NCBI GenBank assembly: GCA_949292205.1 | Contig: CASEYR010000002.1 | Coordinates: 62,001-126,000, forward strand | Source: an uncultured Alphaproteobacteria bacterium | GTDB lineage: Bacteria; Pseudomonadota; Alphaproteobacteria; CAAHEQ01; UBA3637 | Direction of reading: 5' to 3' | Length of the DNA: 64,000 nucleotides | Shown here: one piece after another, positions 50,379 through 57,962 of the stretch | Position numbering within the stretch: the first letter of the stretch is position 1 | Layout of the letters: every line of letters begins with the position of its first letter | The notes under the pieces: model-generated | What the model was told of the DNA's origin: nothing | Databases searched by the model: none | The model's input: the letters and a program-made list of their open reading frames with translations, nothing else | Translations under genes and position numbers: made by a program

Positions 50379-50401
50379 AAAAAAGCCCCAAAAAAAGGGC
50401 A
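50379..50401 (-). terminator. Third minus-strand terminator-like hairpin
   Basis: On the minus strand GCCC, T7, GGGC-type stem followed by T7. Weak stem (4 bp) but with a long T-run. It is the farthest of three hairpins stacked upstream of the HTH gene. Confidence 0.35.
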
Positions 50402-50601
50402 GACTAATCCTTATACAAGGAAAACACATAAACTGATATCAATTCATCAGTAAAACAGACACATAAATAAATTTAAATATGATAATTTTTTTATTTATCC
50501 CGTTTCGAGAGTAAACTTAGCATACACAATGTCATTAAGTCAAGAATTTTTTTTACTGAAAATGAGCGTGTTTTAAAACTCTACATACGTAAGGCCTTTT
50601 T

Positions 50602-50714
50602 TACCCGGATATAGGTGGGTATTAAAGAATCTTATAAAAAAACGACTATTGGGTATCCTAGGCGGGAAGGTGCCGGTATATCCTACCCCCGTACCCCATA
50701 TCCGGGGCATATGG
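50602..50714. repeat. G+C-rich palindromic block in an A+T-rich gap
   Basis: CCCGGATAT (50604-50612) has its exact inverted copy ATATCCGGG (50698-50706). Between and around are variants of the same word: GGATATAGG, GGTATCCTAGG, GGTATATCC and CATATCCGG. It contrasts sharply with flanking A+T-rich sequence. Possible roles are an origin with iteron-like sites, a recombination site or a structured RNA. Nothing coding is seen in it. The following 150 bases hold the promoter of the next gene. Confidence 0.4.
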
Positions 50715-50870
50715 TAAGTATATTTATGTAAGCAGTATGAATACACTTAATGATATATAAGGTGCTGATTGTTTAACTTAGCGCTTGAATATATTAGATT
50801 TAGCAGTTACTATACTATTCATTGTAAAATGGATTGTTTTCCTGCTATCTAAATAAAAAGGAGTTTTTCT

Positions 50871-51729
50871 ATGGGCTTGTTTAATAAATATAATATTGAA
50901 ATTGATCCAAATCTTTTAGATGAATTAAAAAAACTATGTTGAAGCGGAAAATATTAAATCTACAGTAGAAAATTTAATAAAAGACTATATTGAGAAAAAG
51001 AAGCCTGCAATGTCTGCTAATCAAGAAAAAGTAGCTCGAAACTTAAAAAATTGGCTAAGGAGAGAAAATAGTGAATATAGAAAGATTATTTGCTCTTTTT
51101 TTGAAACTCAAGAAAGTGATGGTCGTGTTTTAAAAGGCAAAATGCATGGGTATTGTGAGAAAAATAAGTGTACTCATTTTGTGACATATTTTTCTCAATT
51201 AACAAACTCTACAATTCAACAGGGTAAAATCTTTGAGGAAAATAAGTATGGATATGTCAATCTTGCAGACGATGTAAAGGATATGATAGTTGATTTTTAT
51301 AAAAATGTATCTAATAACAACGCAAATAATTCAGCTAAAAATGTAAATGATTTAGATAAAAAGTGTGAAGATATTCATAGTAAAAGTTCAGATGATATGG
51401 AAAAATCTGAAGCAATTGCTTTATTGCGTCAAAAAAATTATATAGTGCATTCATCTGTAACATTTGCCAGTACAAATGCGTCTTCAGGGGAGTTTTAGGC
51501 AAATGCTAACCCTGAATATATTAAAGATGACTGGAGTTTTATCTTAAATGATAAAACGAAAAGACAGTTATATTTGCTAAATATTCCTTGGAATACGTTT
51601 AAATCAGGAACAGTGTCAGTCCGAGATAACGGCAGGTTAGATATAAGACTGGATCCAAACACCTTAAGAAATAAAGCTCCAGATAAAATTAATTTTGCTC
51701 CCTATAAAATTGCAGAGATTAGCTATTAA
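50871..51729 (+). pseudogene. Broken unknown gene (about 285 codons)
   Basis: AAGGAG lies 7 bases before the ATG. The frame MGLFNKYNIEIDPNLLDELK breaks in a seven-A run (50937-50943); with six A's it continues NYVEAENIKSTVENLIKDYI and reaches the open frame starting MSANQEKVARNLKNWLRREN. That frame ends at TAG (51496), but the same frame stays open for 76 more codons (ANANPEYIKDDWSFILNDKT ... NFAPYKIAEISY) to TAA. So one indel and one nonsense codon separate three parts of one gene. The N-terminus looks ribbon-helix-helix or coiled; the end is a beta-rich domain. No family recognised. Confidence 0.6.
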
Positions 51730-52223
51730 TCAGGGTAATGTATAAGAAGCTTAAAACATGGTGTCATTAAGGGGTAAAAGTTAACATTGAGCTGCAGAAA
51801 GAAACACATAAGAGCCTTATTTTTGAATCGGTTAAAAAGTTGATTTTGTATTTGTGTGCGGAAATTTTGGGTGTTTACCTTACGGTAGGCTAATTGAATA
51901 TATTTTCACAAGGGGTGTTAGGCTACAAGGAAGAGGCAATACACTATATTTCGCCTATCGTAAGTGTTGGATTTGTTGTTTTTATATGCAAATTTTCAAA
52001 AATAACAAAACAATATTGTAAAAACTCTTGACTTTAAAGATTTTAAATGCAAATGTGTTCACGTAACAAAAATCCCCAGGATTTTTTTATGGGCGAATCC
52101 TGAGGACTTATCGGGACAAGAACACATTATGGTCTTGCGCATATATTAACAATTCTATGCTATACCATAAGATGTGAAAAATCAAGTGCTGAATTGTGTT
52201 AACCTTGCCCATGGAGACAAATT
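51730..52223. other. Gene-free stretch before the restriction locus
   Basis: 494 bases with no supported gene. It holds a hairpin at 52073-52106 (TCCCCAGGATT against AATCCTGAGGA, one mismatch, 12-base loop) and A+T-rich sequence that should contain the promoter for the small gene at 52224. Short reading frames here have no ribosome sites. Confidence 0.6.
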
Positions 52224-52433
52224 ATGAAACAAAAATACTATGTTAACAATTCTGCGCAATACAACGGTGATCATGAAGTTCACGTGGAAGGTTGTAGATG
52301 GTTGGCAATGGCACAAGATGTGGCATATTTAGGCGAATTTGAAAGTGCATCTGATGCTTTAGTTGTGGCTAAAATGCGTTATGCTAAGGCTGACGGATGC
52401 TTCTTCTGTTGCTATTCTGTGCATAAAAGTTAA
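52224..52433 (+). CDS. Small Cys/His protein near the type I restriction locus
   Basis: 69 residues: MKQKYYVNNSAQYNGDHEVH, then EGCRWLA and the end DGCFFCCYSVHKS. The set His, His, Cys, Cys-x-x-Cys-Cys and His could bind a metal. I recall similar short proteins (YYVNNxAQxNGDHEVH ... DGCYYC) beside restriction systems in many gut and soil bacteria, but no function is known to me. It is followed by a GC-rich hairpin (GGGGCGA/TCGCCCC) and then the half-hsdS gene. The start ATG has GGAGAC upstream. Confidence 0.7.
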   Translation: MKQKYYVNNSAQYNGDHEVHVEGCRWLAMAQDVAYLGEFESASDALVVAKMRYAKADGCFFCCYSVHKS

Positions 52434-52442
52434 CAAAATCAG

Positions 52443-52462
52443 GGGCGATTTTTTTCGCCCCG
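52443..52462 (+). terminator. Hairpin between the small gene and half-hsdS
   Basis: GGGGCGA and TCGCCCC form a 7-bp stem around a T-rich loop. No T-run follows, so it may shield the ribosome site or reduce readthrough rather than terminate. Confidence 0.4.
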
Positions 52463-52491
52463 CATCTATTTCCTTATTTGGAGAAGTTAAT

Positions 52492-53106
52492 TTGAAGAAA
52501 GTTAAATTAGGCGAATTTGCTAAACTTAATGTGGGACTGGTTCTCTCAAGGTATGGCGAGAAGTCAAAAGAGCTAGGACATACTCATAATGAGATAGCGG
52601 ATAAGGCAATATATAAGTCTGTTACATTAAGGGCAATAAGTGATGATGGGGCATTGAATATTTCAGAATGCGATACTTTTGAAGTAACGGAGAAAATACC
52701 CTTCCAATATTTTACGCAAAAAGATGATATTTTGATGCGTTTATTCAGTCCTATTAAAGTTGGATTAGTTGCAAAAGAGCAGGAAAATTTGATTGTGCCA
52801 TCTCAGTTTGCAATAATTCGAGTTGATAGTGAGCAAGTTCTTGTGGAGTATTTATTTGTTTTGATGCAACAACCATATTTTTGTAATCAAATAGAAAAGG
52901 CAAGCAAAGGTTCACAGCTTAGAACATTGAGTGTTTCTAGTCTTGCAGATATGGAGTTGAACATACCAGATATACAAACACAGAAAAAAATAATTGATTT
53001 TTATAAATTGGTGCAACAACAAAAAGCAATCGAAAGTAAATTACAAAATTGTAAGAATTTGTATTTTAAAGAGATTTTGAAAAGAATGGCAACGGGAGAT
53101 AATTAA
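52492..53106 (+). CDS. hsdS: Half-size type I restriction specificity protein
   Basis: 204 residues from a TTG at 52492 with GGAG 8 bases upstream; the open frame extends further 5' but without a ribosome site. It has a single target recognition domain (KLGEFAKLNVGLVLSRYG ... DILMRLFSPIKVGLVAKE, QFAIIRVDSEQVLVEYLFVL) followed by the conserved coiled coil (IPDIQTQKKIIDFYKLVQQQ). A full HsdS has two such units; half-size ones work as dimers or as spare parts for recombination. It lies 2 bases before hsdM. With the second S gene downstream, the locus has three recognition domains. Confidence 0.75.
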   Translation: MKKVKLGEFAKLNVGLVLSRYGEKSKELGHTHNEIADKAIYKSVTLRAISDDGALNISECDTFEVTEKIPFQYFTQKDDILMRLFSPIKVGLVAKEQENLIVPSQFAIIRVDSEQVLVEYLFVLMQQPYFCNQIEKASKGSQLRTLSVSSLADMELNIPDIQTQKKIIDFYKLVQQQKAIESKLQNCKNLYFKEILKRMATGDN

Positions 53107-53108
53107 GA

Positions 53109-54662
53109 ATGACCACTAAAAAAGACATAAAAGCAGCATTATGGCGAGGAGCAAACACCTTTAGAGGGCAAATAGATGCAGCAAATTATAAAGACTATGT
53201 ATTATCTATGCTGTTTGTAAAATATTTAACAGATACATATGCAGAAAATCTGGCTGAATTACAAAAAAAATATCCAGATGAAATCAGACTTGAACGTGCA
53301 AAATCCCGCTTGCCATTTGTATTGAAGCAAGAACAGACTTTTGATTGTTTGTATGATAACAGATATGACGCTGAAATTGGGCAGAAAACTAATGCGGCGT
53401 TAAGAGCTATTGAAGATAGCAACATTCAACTGAATGGTGTTTTTAGAAGTGTTGATTTTAATAGCCAGTCTAATTTAGGTAATCAAAAACAAAAAATTAC
53501 TACTTTAAGAAATTTGCTTGAAGATTTTCGCTTTCTTGATTTAAGACCCTCCCAAATTGAAGTAGGAGAGGGACAAGTTCCAGCAGATGTATTAGGCGAT
53601 GCTTTTGAATATATGATTGGCGAGTTTGCAAGCCAAGCGGGTAAAAAAGCAGGTTCATTCTTTACCCCGATGATGGTTTCTGAACTTATGGCTCAAATTG
53701 CTAAACCCAAAGCCGGAGATAGTATTTATGATCCAACATCTGGTTCAAGCTCATTATTGATTAGAGCAGCAAAATATGCCGGAGTAAAAAATGTGTCAAT
53801 CTATGGTCAAGAGATGAATGGTTCATCATGGTCTATGGGTAAAATGAATATGTTTATTCATGATATCATGGATGCAAAATTGGCTTGGGGTAATACGTTA
53901 TCTAATCCGGCACATTTAGATGATGATGGCAATTTGATGCAATTTGATGTGGTTGTTGCAAATATGCCGTTTTCTCAAGATAAGTGGGCAGAAGGTTTTA
54001 ATCCGGGCGGAAATGAGGATGGTAATAATAAAAAAGATAAAAAATTCCAGATGGAGGCATCTTTAGATCCATATAATCGCTTTGAATGGGGAGTGCCTCC
54101 TGCAAGTAAAGGAGATTGGGCATTTTTGTTACATATGATTCATAGTCTAAAACCCAATGGATGCATGGTTGCCGTTGTTCCTCATGGTGTGCTCTTTAGA
54201 GGTGCTTCTGAAGGAGCAATTAGAAGAAAAATTATAGAAGAAAATTTATTAGATGCGGTTATTGGTTTACCAGAAAACCTATTTTTTGGAACTCCTATTC
54301 CGGCTTGCCTTATGGTAATAAAGAAAAACCGTCCTAATAAAGATGTGTTGTTTATTAATGCTGCAGATAAGGAATATTATATCAAAGACAGCGCTCAAAA
54401 TGTACTTACGCCACAAAGTATTCAAAAAATAAGAGAAGTTTATGATAATCGGCAGGAAGTTGAGAAATTCTCGCATTTAGCAAGCTTTGACGAGATTAAA
54501 GAAAACGACTTTAACCTTAATATTCCGCGTTATGTTGATACCTTTGAAGAGGAAGAAGAGATTGATTTGGCGGCAGTAAAAGCTGAAATTGCCGATTTGG
54601 AAATACAACTTAGTGACATTCAGGACAAAATGTCTGCATATCTAAAAGAATTAGGAGTGTAG
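53109..54662 (+). CDS. hsdM: Type I restriction-modification methyltransferase subunit HsdM
   Basis: 517 residues, full length. The N-terminal helical domain (AALWRGANTFRGQIDAANYK, DYVLSMLFVKYLTD) is followed by the N6-adenine methyltransferase core. Marks are GSFFTPMMVSELMAQI, motif I IYDPTSGSSSLLIRAAKY and motif IV FDVVVANMPFSQDKW. Motif IV reads NMPF rather than NPPF, a variant known in HsdM. AVVPHGVLFRGASEGAIRRK and VIGLPENLFFGTPIPACLMV complete it. It methylates adenine in the sequence chosen by HsdS and joins HsdR for cutting. The C-terminal coiled coil (AVKAEIADLEIQLSDIQDKM) binds HsdS. Confidence 0.95.
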   Translation: MTTKKDIKAALWRGANTFRGQIDAANYKDYVLSMLFVKYLTDTYAENLAELQKKYPDEIRLERAKSRLPFVLKQEQTFDCLYDNRYDAEIGQKTNAALRAIEDSNIQLNGVFRSVDFNSQSNLGNQKQKITTLRNLLEDFRFLDLRPSQIEVGEGQVPADVLGDAFEYMIGEFASQAGKKAGSFFTPMMVSELMAQIAKPKAGDSIYDPTSGSSSLLIRAAKYAGVKNVSIYGQEMNGSSWSMGKMNMFIHDIMDAKLAWGNTLSNPAHLDDDGNLMQFDVVVANMPFSQDKWAEGFNPGGNEDGNNKKDKKFQMEASLDPYNRFEWGVPPASKGDWAFLLHMIHSLKPNGCMVAVVPHGVLFRGASEGAIRRKIIEENLLDAVIGLPENLFFGTPIPACLMVIKKNRPNKDVLFINAADKEYYIKDSAQNVLTPQSIQKIREVYDNRQEVEKFSHLASFDEIKENDFNLNIPRYVDTFEEEEEIDLAAVKAEIADLEIQLSDIQDKMSAYLKELGV

Positions 54663-54663
54663 A

Positions 54664-54810
54664 GTGCTTAAAAATTTCTTTGATATATTTACCGATGCAT
54701 ACAAATGTATTATCGTTTTTAAAGACGATTCATATTTTTATAAACATGTTGGTTATAATACTTTGGTGCCATATCGTGGATTATTCTCCAACAAGTATGG
54801 GATATATTAG
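54664..54810 (+). CDS. Possible 48-residue protein
   Basis: A GTG one base after the hsdM stop opens a frame starting VLKNFFDIFTDAYKCIIVFK and ending LFSNKYGIY. It is aromatic-rich (many F and Y) with one Cys. The hsdM 3' end offers AAAGAATTAGGAG as a ribosome site, which favours translation. It could also be the remnant of a longer gene. No family recognised. Confidence 0.4.
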   Translation: MLKNFFDIFTDAYKCIIVFKDDSYFYKHVGYNTLVPYRGLFSNKYGIY

Positions 54811-54847
54811 TGAAAAACTCTGATGAAATTTTTAAAGGATTAAATAA

Positions 54848-55204
54848 ATGAATAAAAATCTTACATTTGACGATATCGCCAAAGCCTTAAAGGTTACAAA
54901 ATCTCTTTATGATTTGAAAGAGGATATCAATTTTTATAATGAAAATATTTTAGCTTTGCAAAGCGGTGATTTTGAACAAATCAAAAATCGCTTAAACCAA
55001 TCAATGGATAAATATGGAGAAAATGTATCTCAACTTTCCGGTTTGACCGGTGTGAATGCCACATATTATCCCGTTTTGACATACGAAGTTGCTTTTAGTT
55101 CACTAGCCTATATCACAAATAATATTCCGTTTTATGTCGCTTTTGATAAGTTAAAAGAAAAAGGCGTAGAACTTCTTTTGAATAACCTATTGCAAGGAAA
55201 ATAA
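54848..55204 (+). CDS. Unknown protein nested in the restriction locus (118 aa)
   Basis: Starts MNKNLTFDDIAKALKVTKSL. Mostly helical, acidic, without Cys or a strong membrane segment; the middle (QLSGLTGVNATYYPVLTYEV) is uncharged and might be beta. Ribosome site AAAGGATTAAATAA lies before the ATG. It is followed 4 bases later by a two-helix membrane protein, so the two probably form a unit placed between hsdM and hsdS. No family recognised. Confidence 0.55.
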   Translation: MNKNLTFDDIAKALKVTKSLYDLKEDINFYNENILALQSGDFEQIKNRLNQSMDKYGENVSQLSGLTGVNATYYPVLTYEVAFSSLAYITNNIPFYVAFDKLKEKGVELLLNNLLQGK

Positions 55205-55208
55205 AAGT

Positions 55209-55757
55209 ATGGAAAAGACTAAAAACTGGAAAAAAATTTTACTAATAGCTGTGCCGATTGTGGCGGTTATTTTGATTGTTTTTGGAAAAGACGGATATGG
55301 TTTTGGAATCATCGCACTGATTTGTTGGGCTTTAGCGTTTTTAGATTTAGCGCGCATTAAACTTGGTGACTATGAAATCGATTTTATGACGAAAAAGGCA
55401 GTATTAACAGATGATGAACGAAAGATTTTTAAACATAATTACGATTTAGTTTGTAGCTTTATTAATGAACATACAAAAGTAGGATATGTGAATGGTAATG
55501 CTTTAGATATGATTTATAAAGCTTTTGATGAAGCGAGATTAAATTTACCTGATGATATTGTCAAGTTTACAGAAATGTGGGCAAATAAAGCTAAAGATGC
55601 ATTTGTATTACATCGTCAATGGGAACTACTTCCTGTTGGAGAAGAAAGAAGTAAATTGATTAATAAAGAATTTGAAATTACAAAAGAAGTTTTAGCGATG
55701 AAACCTGCTGAAATTTATCGCAAATATTTAAAGGTTGATAAACATGACAAAGATTGA
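55209..55757 (+). CDS. Membrane protein nested in the restriction locus (182 aa)
   Basis: Two adjacent N-terminal helices (ILLIAVPIVAVILIVFG and GFGIIALICWALAFLDLA) are followed by a 135-residue cytosolic domain, helical and charged (KAVLTDDERKIFKHNYDLVC, LDMIYKAFDEARLNLPDDIV, MWANKAKDAFVLHRQWELLP). The arrangement, a membrane hairpin plus a helical domain, resembles small effectors of abortive systems, but no family is recognised. It overlaps the following hsdS gene by 14 bases, so translation is coupled to it. Confidence 0.6.
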   Translation: MEKTKNWKKILLIAVPIVAVILIVFGKDGYGFGIIALICWALAFLDLARIKLGDYEIDFMTKKAVLTDDERKIFKHNYDLVCSFINEHTKVGYVNGNALDMIYKAFDEARLNLPDDIVKFTEMWANKAKDAFVLHRQWELLPVGEERSKLINKEFEITKEVLAMKPAEIYRKYLKVDKHDKD

Positions 55758-56305
55758 GCAGAAGATACCTGAGGGGTGGAGTGTTAAAAAGCTAGGAGAA
55801 TTAGGAGATATAGTATCAGGAGGAACTCCAGATACAGAAAATTCTACTTTTTGGGATGGCGATATTTATTGGTTAACACCTTCAGAGGTAACTAAATTAC
55901 CAACAAAATATGTTTATCAAACTGAACGCACCATAACTAAAGAAGGATTGAAAAACAGTTCAGCTAAGTTGCTACCCAAAAATTCATTAATTATTTGTAC
56001 TAGAGCTACGGTAGGTGATTGCTGTATAAGTGCAGTTCCCATGTCCACGAATCAAGGTTTTAAAAATATTATTTTATATGAAGGGAGTAATATCATCTAT
56101 TTATATTACTTAATAGCAAATAATAAATTTCAATTTATAAGAAAAGCATGTGGTAGTACCTTCTTGGAAATATCAAAAAAGGATGTATCTAATTTGAACT
56201 TTCTACTTCCACCTTTGCCAGAGCAAGAGAAGATGGCGGGGATTTTGAGCTGTTGGGATGATGGAATTGAAAAATTATCGGCTTTGATTGAAAAAAAGAA
56301 AATTC

Positions 56306-56343
56306 AGAAAAAAGCCCTCATGCAACAACTCCTCACCGGCAAA
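56306..56343 (+). repeat. hsdS internal direct repeat, copy 1
   Basis: 38 bases encoding KKALMQQLLTGK at the end of the first conserved region. Copy 2 differs at two bases. These stretches are more G+C-rich than the surrounding gene and are known crossover points for swapping recognition domains. Confidence 0.85.
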
Positions 56344-56921
56344 CACCGCCTCAAAGGCTTCTCCACTCCTTGGCATGAAGTCAAATTGGGGAATATTGGC
56401 ACAACATACACGGGATTAAGTGGTAAAGATAAAGAATCTTTTGGTTATGGAAAACCATACATACCTTATTTAAATATTTACCAAAATTTTGTTATCGACA
56501 CTAATCAGTTTGAGCTAGTTGCAATTAAGGATGGAGAAAATCAGAATACAGTTAAATATGGTGATATATTTTTTACGACATCATCGGAAACTCCCGATGA
56601 AGTTGGAATATCATCTGTATTGTTAGAAGAGCCCAAAGAAGAAACATATCTGAATAGTTTTTGTTTTGGTTTTAGACTACATGATTTTTCAATTTTACTT
56701 CCTTTTTATGCAGCATATTTGTGTCGTTCAGAACAAATAAGAAAAACAATGTATATGTTAGCTCAAGGAGCTACGAGATTTAATCTGTCAAAAACAGAAT
56801 TTTTAAAATCTTATATATATCCCTTCAGACCTTGCAGAGCAAAAGGCTATTGCGGAGATTTTATCTAAAGCTGATGAAGAAATTGAGCTCTTAAACAAAA
56901 AGCTTGAGGCTTTCAAACAAG

Positions 56922-56959
56922 AGAAAAAAGCCCTGATGCAACAACTTCTCACCGGCAAA
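56922..56959 (+). repeat. hsdS internal direct repeat, copy 2
   Basis: Encodes the same KKALMQQLLTGK at the end of the second conserved region, 616 bases after copy 1. Confidence 0.85.
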
Positions 56960-56990
56960 ATCAGAGTGAAAGTGAATTAAGGAGACAAAA

Positions 56991-57308
56991 ATGGATACAT
57001 TAATAAAACAAGGTATAAAATATTCATATTACACACCAGAAGATTGCATATACCCTAAAGGAACTAAAGTACATAAAATACTGGAGAATAATGAGGATTT
57101 TGTCTTGGCTCTAATTATCTACAGAAATTCTCAAGATGTAGCTTTAGCCGTACGCTGGCATATGTCAGATAGAGAAGAAAAAAATAAACGAAATGGAGAA
57201 ACCTGTGTAGGTTTCCCTAATAGTTTTGGTAAGCCTACATGGTTTGTTTTACCAGATAATTTACTAAATAGTATTCAAAAGTATTTATATAAAAAGGTAC
57301 AGAAATGA
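56991..57308 (+). CDS. Unknown protein between hsdS and hsdR (105 aa)
   Basis: Starts MDTLIKQGIKYSYYTPEDCI with AAGGAG 9 bases upstream. It looks like a small alpha/beta protein (VHKILENNEDFVLALIIYRN, DVALAVRWHMSDREEKNKRN, KPTWFVLPDNLLNSIQKYL) without membrane segments. The next gene overlaps its stop (ATGA). No family recognised. Confidence 0.6.
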   Translation: MDTLIKQGIKYSYYTPEDCIYPKGTKVHKILENNEDFVLALIIYRNSQDVALAVRWHMSDREEKNKRNGETCVGFPNSFGKPTWFVLPDNLLNSIQKYLYKKVQK

Positions 57309-57907
57309 AGCAGTGTTGTCTAAATTGTGCCTTTTGTGCAAGATGTTTAAATGATTTACCTAATGCCTTAACTAATGATGAGCGCAAACAGGCTAAGGCT
57401 GACAATTTTGATTTTATAGGAAAAGAACAACGAATTCAAAAAGAGTGGGAAAATAAATATAACCAAATTTATGATGATTTAAGTAAAGGGAAATATAATA
57501 ATCAATTAGGTGGACAAGCTGTTTTGGAGATGCTGATGTTAGGTAATAAACCTAATGAGTTTAACAACTTAAGTCCATATGATAATCTTATTGTACAGCG
57601 ATTTGGACTACCAACTTATCCTCAAGCGCCACACGATGACTATCTGGCGTGTTGGCATAAGTTGTGGAATTTCAAGAATAAAGAAAATGAATATTCAAGT
57701 TTGAAACAAAAAAATAAATGTTTATTCTTTTATTCATATGATAAAAAAGGGAATAAGAGCTTTGAAGGATGTGAAAAAGAACGAGTTGCATTGCTAAATC
57801 GCCATAATTTTACCATTACTAATTGGCTGGTTATACTGGGAATTGTTGTTTCCATCGTAATCTATATTTTACAAAGTTTAAACATGGAGAGTACAACGCA
57901 TTCTTAA
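57305..57907 (+). CDS. Cys-rich protein with a C-terminal membrane anchor (200 aa)
   Basis: MKQCCLNCAFCARCLNDLPN at the N-terminus looks like a zinc-binding knuckle. A charged helical middle follows, with further Cys at about 131 and 156. The C-terminus is one membrane helix (NWLVILGIVVSIVIYILQSL) with a short tail, so the protein is tail-anchored with a cytosolic zinc head. It is coupled to the previous gene by ATGA. The pair sits between hsdS and hsdR. No family recognised. Confidence 0.6.
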   Translation: MKQCCLNCAFCARCLNDLPNALTNDERKQAKADNFDFIGKEQRIQKEWENKYNQIYDDLSKGKYNNQLGGQAVLEMLMLGNKPNEFNNLSPYDNLIVQRFGLPTYPQAPHDDYLACWHKLWNFKNKENEYSSLKQKNKCLFFYSYDKKGNKSFEGCEKERVALLNRHNFTITNWLVILGIVVSIVIYILQSLNMESTTHS

Positions 57908-57962
57908 ATTGAAAAAAATCAAATTTCCACAAAAGAGAATACGGCAATAAAGGAAAAATAAA

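Larger units (their letters stand above)
55744..56980 (+). pseudogene. hsdS: Two-domain HsdS specificity subunit, frameshifted near the end
   Basis: The ATG at 55744 follows AAAGG. Two recognition domains are present: GWSVKKLGELGDIVSGGTPD, ending in the coiled coil PLPEQEKMAGILSCWDDGIE, and the second from HEVKLGNIGTTYTGLSGKDK. The frame breaks in a TATATATAT run (56812-56820); one base later the sequence continues as IPSDLAEQKAIAEILSKADE, EIELLNKKLEAFKQEKKALM, the second conserved coiled coil, to TAA at 56980. As read, the protein loses only this last helix, which still may cripple it. The break in a dinucleotide run makes phase variation possible. Confidence 0.75.

Noticed and set aside
50163-50870. 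CRISPR array in the hairpin-rich gap
   Set aside because: The repeats are few, unequal and inverted, without regular spacers; no cas genes are present.
56306-56959. hsdS repeats as a transposon or CRISPR
   Set aside because: They encode the conserved coiled-coil ends normal for HsdS.
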